A stretch of 64,000 bases of DNA from Pseudeuparius sepicola (taxonomy: Eukaryota; Arthropoda; Insecta; Coleoptera; Anthribidae). Under the pieces are notes generated by a model. That model worked only from the letters and a program-made list of their open reading frames with translations, did no database searches and was not told the DNA's origin. A program made the position numbers and the translations under genes. The stretch lies in contig OY987307.1 of assembly GCA_963920635.1 (NCBI GenBank), positions 18,243,735-18,307,734 of the forward strand, given 5' to 3'. Shown here one piece after another: positions 20,600 through 34,134 of this stretch; position 1 is the stretch's first letter, and each line of letters opens with the position of its first letter.

Positions 20600-23500
20600 T
20601 AACATAACTATCATTTTTATCGAATACAAAAATGAATTGTGTTCTCCAAAAGCATAAAATTGCAAAAAAATCTGCCAATAATGAAAAAATTTCGCTAGAA
20701 AAATTGTTTAGAATGCAACGCTATACCATCATTCAGGAATATATTATGTTTTTTGAAACTTCCATTTTTTCAATAAATAATTAGTTATTTTGAATTAAAC
20801 ATTAAATTTTCCGGTACTAAATTGATGCCAAAATAATAAATTAAAATATCAACAAACTATTTCATGCATCTAACCAAAATTCAGAACTTTTTACGAAACA
20901 ATTTACTTTCATCTTAATTATTGGATTTAAGCCATACAACGCAAAATTGGAAAGGAAACGTTTTTTTAAATTGTAATAAATAAACCCATTTTAGCGATTT
21001 TATTCTTTAAATGTAATTTTTAACGAATAGGGAAAGTCGCGTACCCACTTTTTTAAAGTAAGAGGTAATCCCAAAGTTCGGGAAATGTTGTAGAACAAAT
21101 CTAAAAACGCCATCTTAAAGCCCGTTAAAGCGTGACATAAGAAAGTGTTTTTCATTTTTCCTATCTGTGATAACAAATTCAGAAAAAATAAAATCGAAAA
21201 TGCAAACTTTAACTTTTTTCAAAATAACTCAAAAACGAAAAGATATATTAGAAATCTGTTTGTACCATTTTATTGACTCAAAATTACGCAACTTTTTCCC
21301 CATTTAACCGTTGTTCTATCTCTCACCGTTTGAAAGATCCCCATGCTGTTCATTCTTATCCGGGTCACTTTGTATATCAATTTGCAATTTCTTGGTTTAT
21401 CAATATAACATGGAATCTTAAAATTTTCAAGTACACAATTAAAGTGTAAATTTCAATAAATAGCGCAAAATTTTGAACAATGATTAAAAAATGTTTCGAA
21501 ATCGAGTTTTTTGTTTTTTTTTTGCATTTTCTGAGAAGATTTTCTATAGTGATGTATATTTTTTTACACCATCAGAAAGTAGAGATTTCAACGAACAAAA
21601 AGCGAACCGACTTTTTTTTTAAAAAGCAGCTTTTTGACGTGGGCATTTTCGATTGAGAATGAGGTTACCAAAAAATCGGTTATTTCGATTTTTCGCGGAT
21701 ATTTTGAGGTTGTATGAAAAAACTTTGCTATTTAACTTCTTTCGATAGGAGAAATTTTGCCGGAAATAAAAGATCTTCCCCTACAACCCCCGTACCTCAA
21801 ATCGCCCTTAAATTATTTTTCTGTTATTTTTGCTATATTTTCTTCCTTTTCCAATGGGTTTCATACTGTTCTAAATTTTTTTCACTTTTTGCTATTTTCA
21901 AAGGCTTAGGCCTGGCCTAAAAGGGACCAGTACCTCATTTTGCATCTCTGACTACGAAGAGCTAGGTTCATTAGCACAATATTTTGTCAGTTTTTCCCTT
22001 GATAGAGTTTCTATCACAAGATGACTTGAAAAATAAACAACTGTAGTAATTACATACAAAATTTTTCCTTTTTATTGCTGCAATCCACTTATCTCTTATC
22101 ATCTTATTTCTTGGAAAACTGCAAAGTTATTAGCAAAGATTTTTAAAACTTTACATATTTAATAATAAGACTTACGAATGAAAAGAAACAAAACTATTCT
22201 TATTCTTTCCACCTCGTTTGGTACATCCAAATACACAACAGGAGTTGACCATGTTTTTTGTTATCTACAACTATAACACAGACTATTTCCCTCGTCTTAA
22301 TTTCCACCAATCACAAACGCGCAATTTTGAATTACAAATGGTTTCTAGATGGAAAAACTGTATAACAGCACCTGTCAGCAGTTTTTTCGAGTTTACCCGC
22401 GGCAAAACTCGACAGCTGTTGTATTTTGTAAGCTATGTGTATGCAGAATAATCTGTTACTCATGAAATAGTCTTGTCAAATACCATTCGGGCATCTAATC
22501 TTTCCTGTGAAAAAACTCAAAAAAAAAACAATGCTAAGGAATATTTTTTAACAAAATGCATTCGTGCAGGTGCTAAAATCCTCGTCTTCGACTCGGATTT
22601 TTGTTGCCACCAGCACTCATGCTTCTTGTTAAAATATTACTTAGCAACGTGTTTTTTCGATTTTTTCGGAAAAATCACATAGCTAAATTAAATTTTCTCT
22701 CTGATAAAAATATTAAACCAAACACCAACTACGAAAACTCAATGCCGTTTTATACAAAACTACCACCACGACACGAACTCAAATCAAATATAAATATAAT
22801 AATTATTATTGGGACAGAAGGAAAATGACGCTTGACAACGGAACTCGTTTGAAGCACAGGACAGAAAAAATAGAAGTTAGGTCAAACAGTTTGATGTTTT
22901 ACCTATTTTGTGTTATGTGGTTTTTGCCGGAATCAGCTGATTTATTTACTATTTAACTTACTCAAGGTTTGCATGAAGTAAACAGATGAATTATTGGTAA
23001 ATAAGATCATTTGGAAGATTGATATCAGTTGTATCAAAATTATAGCGTCCATTATGCGATTCGAGGAACTAATTGCAATACCGCACTGCTTATCATGAAC
23101 AGCTTTATTACATTTTACTATATTTACTGGCATTTACCACAAACATTCTAGGGTTCGTCGTGTTATCGATCATTGAAATCTCGGCGATTTCAATGCGCGA
23201 TTAGACGCCGAACCTGCATTTACTAAGGCGTTTCTGGTACATACACTTAAAAAATGCTTTTCCTCCCATAAGAAACTTTTTGAAATATCTATCCTGTGCA
23301 CGCAAGACTGATTAAAATATACATATATAGACCGTGTCGACACATAACAAATGGGTACCTATAGGTATAAGAGCTGATCTAGGTATTATTGATTTTTCTG
23401 CGAGTTCACAGTATCAAATTGATAGTAGGTACGCTTTATTTTCGCTTGAAAACGGAGATAGGGAAGGGTGGCAGGACGTAAGCAACTTCCGTCATTACTT

Positions 23501-23612
23501 TGACACCTTTGTTGGCGATCTCGTTTACGGCGGAGATGAAGAAATTTATGCATATAAAAATATGTCCATGATATTATTTGCTGTATGCCATTGATGAAAT
23601 CTTTAATAGTTG
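20600..23612. other. AT-rich DNA, no supported gene
   Basis: Short open frames (for example 22218-22451 and 22473-22828) show no recognisable domain. The 22200-22420 patch has somewhat more balanced composition and could be decayed coding or regulatory DNA. Confidence 0.4.
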
Positions 23613-23615
23613 TTA

Positions 23616-24030
23616 ATCTAAAAACGCTCTTTAATTGTACACTAGAAATGACATTTCTTGATTTGGTAATACAAGGTTGGCAGCAATGTTCTGGGCGCCT
23701 CCAGGGGTGTATTTAGGATGTTGGCAGAAATGTCAAAACTTGTGACAGATCCCTAACCTTAACCTTGATATTCTGTGGCTCTAACCTAACTTCAAACACA
23801 GAAGCTATTACTATATATCGTTTTCCTGTGCTTCAAAGAACAGAGTTTAATGATAATTTCTAGCTATTCAAATTTGGGATTCGTGTGCATAAAACGTAAA
23901 TTCTGTTGATTACGGCCCTGTCCTCCATCACCTACCAATAATATCAATATGGCCGCCGCTTAGGGAATTCTAGGGACATGAAATATTTACCTGTCACAAT
24001 CTAGTGTACAATTAAAGAGCGTTTTTAGAT
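23616..24030. mobile_element. 415-bp MITE with perfect 28-30-bp inverted ends
   Basis: Ends ATCTAAAAACGCTCTTTAAT and mirror, flanked by TA (23614-23615 and 24031-24032). One end plus about 110 bases recurs in reverse orientation at 51853-51985. Confidence 0.8.
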
Positions 24031-24149
24031 TATAATGATTATTTACAATATTTGCAATTGAATATTTACAATTGAAAAAGAAAACAATCCAAATACTAAA
24101 ATTATTTAAAAAAATGTGTTCACAATAAACCAACAAATTCTAAACGATA

Positions 24150-24830
24150 TTTAAATTAGTATCCTTACCATATTAATAGAATGAAAGTTAACTTAATTAT
24201 GGCATTAAAAAATAGAATTGTAAAATTAGTCCATCCAAGTCTTCTTCATCAAAATTTAATTAAATTAAAAATTATATTACCAGATAATTCATACCCACAA
24301 AATCTCTTAAGTAGATACAATTATTTTTAACACACAAACTGATTGAAAATCAAAGCCAAAGCTCTTAAAATAATAACTCAAAACAAGAATGTTTTGAAAA
24401 TATTTTTCTACAGTTCATGATCTAATAACACCTAAAATTATAAAAACATTTATAGATCAAGTTAACGTAAAAATAGCTCTAAAAATGGTAAACCTTTAGC
24501 AAAGTTGTATACAAAACTCAAAGATAAAATTTTAATTCATCAAATATAGTCTAGCATTCCTCGTAATAATTGCGAATTAAACTACACAAAATTTTAAAAA
24601 TATAATTTATGTTCATAAAGGCGATGCTAGATTAATAAAAATACTTCTGATCTTTCAGAACATTTAAGTATAATAGGACATAAAAAGCAAATTTTAATCA
24701 AGTTAAAATTTTACAAAAAGGAACGAACTTAAATAAAAGATATTTTTAGAAATTGTTGAGATCAATTAGGAACAAAATCACAGAAATTTGTGATTTAAGT
24801 TCCACATATTCATAATATGCTTGGCTTAGT
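24150..24830 (+). pseudogene. Penelope-like element remnant (RT C-terminus and GIY-YIG region)
   Basis: Broken frames translate to pieces in the order expected of a Penelope-like retroelement: MALKNRIVKLVHPSLLHQN (24200-24257), a linker, LKDKILIHQI with SSIPRNNCELNY (24514-24582), NTSDLSEHLSIIGHKKQIL (24640-24696) and KFYKKERT. In living elements this region is the GIY-YIG-type endonuclease following the reverse transcriptase. Several stops and frameshifts make it inactive. The RT core is not visible upstream. Confidence 0.6.
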
Positions 24831-27550
24831 TTTTATTTTCACACTATATATCGACCATTATAGAACATTACTGTATATTTATAACAGAACATTGTACATA
24901 AGTTTTCATTCGCAATTGTCGGTTAGAATGTCAGTTTTCAAAGTCAGATTTTCTAACATACATACTTTATTTTTGTACTTTTTGTACTTCTTTTCACAAT
25001 GGAGTTAATTTTACTTAAGTATGATAAAAAATATTAATTTTGTATATTTTAATGTGCCTAGAAACAAATTTTTATCTTTGCCAATAAAAAAGTTGTGTTT
25101 TTCTGGAAAAGTCAAGAATTGTGTTTCATTCGTATTCGTAAGTTCTATTATTTTCAGGTACCTACCTGCACTATCGCAGCAAAGAAAAAATATTAGTAAA
25201 ATGAAGTATTGTTTGTGCTACTAAAATAAGGTGGTTCTGCCTATCACATTCGTTACTAAAATTTCGTTAGTTTGAAGCTTGTGCTAGAGACAATAACTTC
25301 GATTAGGTACATGTCGAAGTCGGGTTACTTAAGTCCTATTATACTAATTAGATTTAATTTTGCAAGCGCCTCATTTGCTTCACCTATTCTTTGGCAAACA
25401 ACTGAAATGCGATAATTGAATTCCTTGGAATTCTTAAATGCAATTTTCTCTTTAAAAATTAATGTTATGATATGACTAACTGCCAAGCCTTTTGCTACAA
25501 GCAGCTTTTTGTTATGTGATATCCACGCCTCGCCGTTGTGGGTGATTGCCTGTTAATTTATCGTTTAATACAAGAACATTAATAATACGTTACACTATTT
25601 TAGAAATATTCCTACGCCAGAATGTTTTGTTTACTGTCATTATAGTATCATCATGTCATCGAAAAATCTGTGTGTGGAAAATTATGTAGAAACCAGTCGT
25701 AGGCGTAACAAACTATCTGTCAGACGTGGGCCACTTCATTAGTCTGAAACAAGAAATCGTGATGCGTACATTTTGAATAAGACAACTGCGGCTATGTACC
25801 TATGCCAGAAAAGTACATCTTTAAGACAAGACAAGGGCAAAATAGAAATTATCTTTTCTTTCAATTGGAAATAAGAAGCAATGGTGTGCAACAGTTGTGT
25901 CCCATTATAAACTTGTCTTAATAGCTATTTAATTTGTTTGTGATAGTTTTAGGAGCAAAACAATGGCATAAAATTTGTTTCACAAACGAAGTATTAACGA
26001 TATTCGAAATACCTATATATTCGGCATCGGAAAATAGTTACAAAAGCATCTCTGTTCAAAAATGTCTTTAATTTTGACAAACTTTTTTATTTATTTTTTT
26101 TATTAATTCTGAGCCAGTTTAATTTTACCTGCAAGACATGGTAAAGGGCCCCATACACACAGAGGGAAACCTCAGAATTAAGTTAAACCCGTACTCGGTT
26201 CATCCCACTTCCACGTCTAGCTTGTCAGCCAATTGGAATAATTTTTATGGTTGAGTTTCTTCAACAATTATTAGGTATACCTACACCTACCTATTTAATT
26301 TTTAGAAGACTGTATATCAACCAGTTTTTATGATTTACACTTCTTTCTGCAAAATATTTAATATATACTTCTGGAGAAAATTGCAACGATTAACTCCGAA
26401 GTCCCTTATTTTTATTTTTAGGCAGGATGTCCCGTCTTTACAAGACTCTACCAGATATTATAGTGTAGCCCCCCAAAAAAAATGATTTAGCTGAACTTAG
26501 CTTATAGTGCAAAGTTGCTTCGTTTGGACGCACTCCGGCCCTGAAGTTTTAATTGTAAAGTGATTTACGTGGTATAACTTTATAAATATAATAAGACTCA
26601 TCCCCATAATACCTACTCCAAACTAGGAGTACCCCAGAAGCAACTGAAAGCTTGTGCGGGGGAAGGGGTCAATTACTTATATTTTGTTTTCCTTGCCATT
26701 ATAGATTAGATTTCTCTAGCTTCCACGCCACTGGAAATGTCGGTTTGAAAGTTAGTGATTTTGATTAAGAAATTCCTTTGCCTTCGCTATCAAAAAGGTA
26801 CATACTCTCGTCAAAACTTGATAATTCCATTAGTTTTCTAGAGATTTGGCTTTCCATGTTTTTATGCACTCACAATTATTATTTTTAGATGATTATTAAA
26901 AACATAAAAAAAACAGCCTTTTGAATTTGAAGCGGACTATACATTTCAAAACAGTTTATAATAATAACTGGCTGTTGTGCCATGACAGAAAACGCACAGA
27001 AAATGTATCATCTTAGACAGCAACTTTGTTGAGAAAGGTCCAGTAATTTAAATTGTTTTTTATTTGTTGGTTGGAATTTTGTAAAAAAAAACTTTTTTAT
27101 TATACTTCTTTGAAAACACCTTATTTTCATCTGTTTTAGCAATAATGAAAGATGGGATTTTTCGGGCTAGGGCACGGAAACAGCGCATGGAAAAACTTTC
27201 CGCGCGCTGAATAAAAATACCGAAGATATGGCTTTAAAATAGAAATATACAGCAAAGTAAACTAAATTTAAAAAACTCTATATGCTCTCTAATATTTAAC
27301 ATACCTAAACTTATTTTGTACTTTAATTCGATACATTTCTGTAATATTTTTGACGTTTTATTCACCTTATCTGACAATAACTAATTTAAAACAAAGCACC
27401 TTTGAAATAATTTGAGAGTATCCATGGAAACGCATCATACATACCAAACACTATATTGTCTGCATTGTTTATTTTTTGTCAATTAAATTTATTATAATAT
27501 GCCGATAAAATGTTTTAAGTTTCCGTTTTCAAAGAAGTATAATAAAAAAT
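24830..27550. other. AT-rich DNA, nothing beyond a short repeat
   Basis: Contains the second copy (26600-26680) of the small repeat at 15640-15715. Otherwise no gene or element boundary is recognised. Confidence 0.5.
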
Positions 27551-27552
27551 AT

Positions 27553-27673
27553 CGTTGATTACACGTCCAGAAATAGATTTTTCCGTGCTTGCATGACTTC
27601 CCGTTTTCGGCTGCGCCTCACACGGGAATTTGTCACGCACGCACGGAAAAATCTTTATTTCCAGACTCGTAAT
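27553..27673. repeat. Palindrome with GC-rich centre
   Basis: ACGTCCAGAAATAGATTTTT..CCGTGC is mirrored by GCACGGAAAAATCT..TTCCAGACTCGT, around a GC-rich core (TTTTCGGCTGCGCCTCACAC). Confidence 0.6.
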
Positions 27674-28393
27674 GAAATATACTATTTAGTTTTTTTATTA
27701 AGTTTTTTGATAACCGAACACATGGCCAACTGTGATTAGTTTTAAGGGTCCAAATTTTGAAAAGTGCTATTAGCCATTTTTTTAGGACTAAACTGACAAC
27801 GGATTCTTGTTTAGGACCACTTCAAACATAACTCTACAAAGTTTCATCCTGTTCCCATATAATGTTTAAAACTTTTAATAAACAAGGTTATTTTGATCTT
27901 CCTTGGCAAAATGGCATTTTTATTTAGTAAACAAAATGTTATTAGGACAATAATTTTTTTCCAAAATCGGCGCACAAATAAAAATTTTATAGGGGTTGCT
28001 TCCCTTAAGTGGGACACAAAATGACAACCAAATCATTAAATTATTTATGTAACCCACCTTTATATATTATTTCAAATTTCCACCCTCATTTAGTGTTAAA
28101 AATGGCCGCCAAATTATTCTTCCGGTCGGATGTGTCTTTTGGGCGGTATAGGCTGCTATACGTATACGAGTATATGGTCGGTATCTACTCGTTATAGATA
28201 CCCACTTAGTTATAACTAAAATGGCAGTTTAAATGACTTTTTGCAAATAAAAATAATGCGTAGGCCCAATAAGTTTTTCACAAACTAACAACATAATAAA
28301 AACAGTATTAATAGACCAGTCCATTATCCCTCCTCTGTTGAAGCGAATTACTGTCAATTTTCGTGTCATCCTCTAATGATTGAGTTATCCTTT

Positions 28394-28940
28394 AAGCCGG
28401 ATTTATAAACTTTGACGTTTGACGTTGCCGTTTGAAGTTTCCGTTTGACGTTGACGCAGCTGCAGTTTCCAAGCCGTTTATATAAACTTTTCCGTTCCGT
28501 TTAGAACTTTCTGTACGCCTGCGTGTTACCGACGCCAGATAAATAAAGAATAAAACAACAATCATCGTGATCGGAGCGAAGTCGTTCGATTCTGATTTAG
28601 CAACTCTGAATCCATATTATTTACTGCTATAGGTATATACGGTTATTTTGAATAATTAATATTAAAAATATTACACAAAATCAATACAGATGATCAGCTG
28701 ATAAACTGGGACACCAAGTAACCTCCCACGTGACCCTTAAGAATAAAGCACTTCATTGGCCGGAGAAGCAACGGCAAACGGAAAAAGATAAATGTTGGTT
28801 ATCCCCGACGGAACGTCAAACGGCAAACGGCAACGGAATCTGAGTTTATAAATACAAACATGAAATCTTCGATGTCCAACTTTAAAAAACGTCAAACTGC
28901 AACGCCAACCTCAAACTTCAAAGTTTATACATCTAGCTTT
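28394..28940. mobile_element. Diverged MITE related to 1127-1377
   Basis: Degenerate inverted ends (GCCGGATTTATAAACTTTGA and its mirror near 28915-28940) and internal CpG-rich GACGTTTGACGTTGCCG repeats. Confidence 0.55.
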
Positions 28941-28944
28941 CAGG

Positions 28945-30140
28945 ATAATAGTGGAGTCAACCAGGAAAATAACTTCGAACAAATTCCGGGAGTTTTAGAT
29001 TTTATTGGAATGTGTTCGTTTTGATATCTTAAAACAAAATCCGAGTCCGCAGCGCAAAATAGTGTGCGATTTTTTTTATTTAACAATAACTGTCAAAAAT
29101 ATAGTTTTTTTTTTGTTAATAACTTATTTAATAAGCGTTTTTATAGAATTTAAGTAAGACCATTTGAAAGAGCAGGCAATTTCTCAAAAAAATGTATCAC
29201 ACAACTAATTCATATGCAACAAAGTTTATTGGAAAGTGACAGTAAAGCAATTAAAACAATCTTGTAGCATTAATTTCCATGATGGGATACGCCTGTCATA
29301 TTATTGTAAATTTGGCCTTGATCAAAATTTCATGCATTTTCACAATAATTGACGTTACATGGTCAATTTGTAATATTTTTGAGCAATATTACAGAGTTTT
29401 TCTACTAAATGAATGTACTTTTGAAAAAGCAATATAAGATTACGATATCAAACCTCGTTTGTTTTTTTTTACATTGAACATAGAGATTTTTCATAAATTC
29501 TTGCTATATCGTATATTCAATATTTATTTCAAACGCTCATAATATCCGCATAAAATTAGATATTGAAACTCAATAGGTGACTTTTTTGAAGCTTAAAACG
29601 TGTGCTTTTTGATAGCATAAGTTATTTTAATATATTTATCTTTTTTCTCGTTTATGTTTGCAGTAAACCGCGTTATAATTAATTTCCCGAAACGCAGAAC
29701 TCAATTTTTCTTATTTTTAAATCCAAGAATCAAGCTGAAGGAGGTTTCCTACTGGGATGAGACAAATCCTAAGGGAAAGTACTCGTTTTAAACTTCCGAT
29801 TTCCTAGTCAAAAGATTTTTTTCTACATAATTTCCGCTCGTGATTATCAGCTTTTGGAATAATACGAATTCTCTAATAAATATAATAATTTCCGCTTTCT
29901 TTCTCGTAAATACTTAATACATGTTTGTATTTTTGTATACTACTATAGTTCCCATTTTCGATCCACTGAGAACATGCATTTGGGTGTGTGGGTGTATGTG
30001 CGTGTGTTTGTGAGGCGTGTTAGTCGGCAGGTAGTCGGCAGATGTCATTCTGTTCCCTTGGAGCACAGCTTGTATTGACGTGGGGACGAATGGCACAGCC
30101 TATACATATATATCTCCCCCCCCCCGAAAATCCAAGCTAT
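28945..30140. other. AT-rich DNA, nothing recognised
   Basis: A GT-rich microsatellite-like patch (29978-30015) and a C-run (30116-30125) are the only features. Confidence 0.5.
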
Positions 30141-30143
30141 ATA

Positions 30144-30760
30144 CAGGGTGTTTCATTAAGGGTGAAGAGGTACCATATCTCAGGAATTAATAGTCCTGGA
30201 GCTTTGGGGAAAAATAATCTTCTTAAGTAACATGGTCACGAAAAATCGCTGGAAATTATTTTTAAGTTTGTAGGTCGGCCGCTAGGGGGCATATTCGCAA
30301 CAGTACTTAAATTTGAAAAATGAGTTTTCTCAAAAAATAACTAATAAATATCAAAAATAATTTTATTGCACTCTTTAGCAAATTCTGAACAGGATTTTTT
30401 GCTCTTGCTCTTCAAATAGAGGTGAGACGGGCGGATAAACCTTGACTTGAAAAAATGTTGCTAACTCCGGTTTGGTTTAACCGAATTGGTTGAATTTGGG
30501 CTTGTTGAAGAGAAATTTCTTTCTTCTATCAAATGATTGTCCGGTAAGATCATTTCGAATTTCGTGGTCACCGCTAGAGGGCGCAATTCGAAAAATTTCC
30601 CTTTTATTACAAATTTCCCCGAAATTTTAAATTCAATGACATATTTATTCTGTTATAATCGAAAAGTAGATTACATTTACAATAAAAAATACTTTGGTAT
30701 ATTTAGATATCTTCATCACTTTCGGAGTTATCGCCAAAAGAATAATTATTAACATGTTAT
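30144..30760. mobile_element. Orphan TA-CAGGGTGTTTCATTAAGG element end
   Basis: A TACAGGGTGTTTCATT terminus begins at 30144 with no mirrored partner. The sequence to about 30760 has the low-complexity style of these elements. The element is truncated or decayed. Confidence 0.4.
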
Positions 30761-31519
30761 TTGAAAGAAGAAGGTAGGTTTGAGTTTTTCGTATATAGCT
30801 AGATTTTCACTTTTTATTCTGTTAATCGTATTTCTAATTTACTTACCTTACCTGTCGTATTCAGTTTCATTATCATGAATACCTGCAATAAATTTCACGA
30901 AATCTTGAAGAAAATTCGATTATTCTTGCATTCAACTTCATTTTTACTAGGCGACGTGTTTTTAATTTTTTTCTTCATATTCATAATCAGCATCTCAAAA
31001 AACATAAAAATATACATTTTCATTGAAAAATAATGGGTCTACAATTAATTGTAGACAATTTTTGAGAAATTTCGGTGAAAAATCAATTTTTTGAGGTTTT
31101 TTATTTAAAAAAAGCGCTCTTTTCCACCTGCGGACTTTTAAATAAAAGTATGTTTGAAGGTGTTTCAAAAGGTTTTATTCAAATCCATGACTTCCCTAAT
31201 TAATTCCTAATTAACACCATTTTTCGTCTATGTTGACTCCACTATAAATAAATTTCAAAAAAGCTGCACAAAATAGCCTCGTTTTCGTTTAATAATAGTA
31301 GGTACCTACTGTTTACGAGGAAGCCATGTAATGTACGGAAGATGGGTAATTGGCGCCGTTTACATCATCCAGATTGGGAAAGTTCCTCTTAATTTAAAGT
31401 GTTGAAATTGAAACAACTACTTAACATAATTTATTGTCGAAATGGGAACATCCATTTGATTCATATTTATTTGGACAATTCATCAAAACCTGCGTTACAT
31501 TCCTTTTGTAAACAGAACA

Positions 31520-31966
31520 GTGTTCGTGAACCCGCAGCGCGATCGCCTTGCGTCTTGCCTCACGAGATTTGGGAAGTCGTTTAAAAAGAAAGTTTCTGGC
31601 GTCTGGCAACTTTTACCTTGGTCTGGTACGCGCATTAAATTATCTTATTTTGAAGGTTACTGTAATAAATTGGAGAAAGTTCGCGCGTATTCAAGGGGCC
31701 GAGACTTTACTGGCAGTCCCGCGAAATCAGAAAGAAATTATTCTATTGGGCGATTCGAATTTTGCATATCAAAGTTGAAAATAGAACTTTCATTTTATTT
31801 AAGTACATATTTCCTATCAATCGGCTTTGCTACAAATGACTTTGAAGAATTCCGTACTGTTGTTACGTTATTACAAAGTAGATTAAATTCTTCATATTTG
31901 GTAGGTATCGATGAACTAAAAAAACATATGAAAAATGATGAATTATCGGGCATTTTTTTACATTAA
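31520..31966 (+). other. 148-codon open frame, not recognised
   Basis: One of the longest unassigned frames. Composition is mixed, the first Met is not in a good context, and no domain, signal peptide or repeat is seen. It could be chance. The rest of 30770-32920 holds nothing else I can name. Confidence 0.15.
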
Positions 31967-32927
31967 AAAATCGCTAACCAGCTTCTTATGGATAAGAAAC
32001 CCCCGAAGTAGGTAACGATTGGGAATCGATAACTCTCTTTCTCTCTTTCAAAAGTTTTTGCACATGGATGGTGTCTTACGGAAACTACGAGAGTTGATAA
32101 TTGAAAAATAACAACGTTGATATATTTCTGCTAAGTCAAGTCAAGTGTGACAGTTTTAATAATTTTTATCCTCTTTTACCTAGTTTATTACAGAAATGTA
32201 AACACATTAAAATGTTTAAAATATTTATCTTGAAAACTATTTATCTATGATACGTTAACATACTACGCTACTTTTCCGCTAGAAACTTCATATTATTTTC
32301 ATTTTAGCACAAAAATGGTTAAGTACAGGGAAATGTACTTTCTTCTGTCCTATTCCCAAATTTGCAGAGAGAACATGATAAATCTAAGTATTCAAATTAA
32401 TTTTCCTTTGGTCAGGAATATTATAATAATATCTCGTTTTGCAGACTGATGCATACATTTTCAGTCCAATGAGTCAATGACGTAGCCAGGTTTTTTGGAA
32501 AAATTATATTGAAGAATGAACAGTATTTCCAGTGTAAAAATAACTAATAATAATTATTTTGAGGCGAGGAACTAGTCCATATCTTGAAGTGGACTATTAT
32601 ATGTGGAGTAGAATATGACGTAAAGGGTACAAGTTACAATCTCAGCTCTACAAACACAGTTTATTAAATAAAAAACAAAAAAACCTTTTTAAAAAAGTTT
32701 TTCTACTCCTATGCTAGTAACATACCTATTAAGTGACGGTTTAGGTTATAAGTAAGTTCATTGTTACGAAAAAAACGCAATTATCACGGGTGCCTTGTTA
32801 GCGCGGCATCCGCGTCACCATAGCATCTAACCAACGTACTAATTGTTGACTGACAGATAATCAGAAGTATAGTTTATCTATTATAATAGTTTTTCTTTCG
32901 TCGAAGAAAAATTATAATACAAAACTC

Positions 32928-33027
32928 GAGTTGTAAGCTTATTACATACTCGTGGAATTACAGCACTCGCCGCTGCGCGGCTCGTGCGCAACTTTTCCAC
33001 TCATACGTAATTAGCTGTTTACAACTC
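32928..33027. repeat. Palindrome with GC-rich centre
   Basis: GAGTTGTAA...ACTCGTGGAA is mirrored by TTCCACTCATACG...TTACAACTC around CGCCGCTGCGCGGCTCGTGC. Confidence 0.6.
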
Positions 33028-33074
33028 TCGCTATGTAATATACTATTTTATTTAAGCCATGTACTAAAACGAAT

Positions 33075-33190
33075 AAAATAAGTTCAGGTTTTCGTTAAGA
33101 TAATTCAATGCCATATTTGCGACAATTTTTGTGAATCAAAAAGCTTGTCGCGCTAATTTTAAAGAAAATACATATCTACTTTGGCAAGTT
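33075..33190. repeat. Half copy of the MITE at 53037-53290
   Basis: GGTTTTCGTTAAGATAA, then AAAAAGCTTGTCGCGC. Only one end is present. Confidence 0.55.
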
Positions 33191-33199
33191 TACAACTGT

Positions 33200-34130
33200 T
33201 AAAATTTTTATTTCCTTATTTCTATTTTTGGTCTGTGTTTACATTTCTTTTTATCTTTTTGATGCCACATTAAAAAAATTATGTAGTTAATCGGGTAAAA
33301 GCCTCCTTTTTGAAGTATCCCCTTTTTTCTACAACCACTTACTGTGTCAAGACTATGTCTAGGAAGGTAGAGTATTTTTTTACAGATTATTTTATATATC
33401 ATTGAGTAGTTTGCATATATAACGTTATCTGAATTGTTTCATATTTTTTCTAGCTTTGTTAGCTTACCATACTGCTGAAGATGACCCCCTAGGTGGTTTG
33501 AAACATGATATGTTTCCATTATTACGTACAGTTTTTTTTTTCTTTTATGAACTGTGTTTGTGGAGCTAAGACCGTAAGTGGTACCATTCACGTAATAATT
33601 ATTTTCATTACCTGTCTTAGAAAGTATAACCTGTAGATAACATTGCACTAAAAATTCATATATCTTTGAAAGACTGTTATAGTGGGTACCTATAGTTTTT
33701 ACATTATTCTATAGGTTTATTTATTTTATGTAAATCTAATAACGCGACTTTATAATATAAAATTATTCATTACGAAAACAGTGTAAAAAAACTACATTAA
33801 AAGGACTGGCCTTGGTTTACGTAATAATAAATATCGATAAACACTTTCTTTCTGTTGCATTACATCGATATCTACCACCTTCTTTATTTTCTTAAGGAAA
33901 TTGCTCTTCTTGCCTACTTCCAAAGTTCAATAAGTTCTATAAATGCAAGTAAGTAAGCATACCTACCACCTATAAAAAATTTGGACTATTGTCATATAGG
34001 TAAACACAAAAATATGCCGTTTTAGAGATATAAAAATGAAAATAAAGAGTTCACTCGTCGCTATTATAAAGTTTGATTTGCTTATTTTGAATCGTCATGT
34101 ATGCGATATGGAGTATCTGTTAATTATAGA
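33200..34130. other. AT-rich DNA, nothing recognised
   Basis: No supported gene, RNA or repeat boundary. Confidence 0.5.
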
Positions 34131-34134
34131 TGTA

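Noticed and set aside
19974..20602. Open frames encoding IDKIEK- and DFIDKI-type repeat proteins
   Set aside because: They are translations of an 18-bp ATCGAT satellite within a hAT-type element; the open frames follow from a period divisible by three.
24180..24760. Mitochondrial insertion, suggested by extreme AT content
   Set aside because: Translated pieces match the Penelope-like order and not mitochondrial proteins.
31520..31966. 148-codon frame as a gene
   Set aside because: No domain, no splice support and ordinary composition. It is listed only as an unassigned frame at low confidence.
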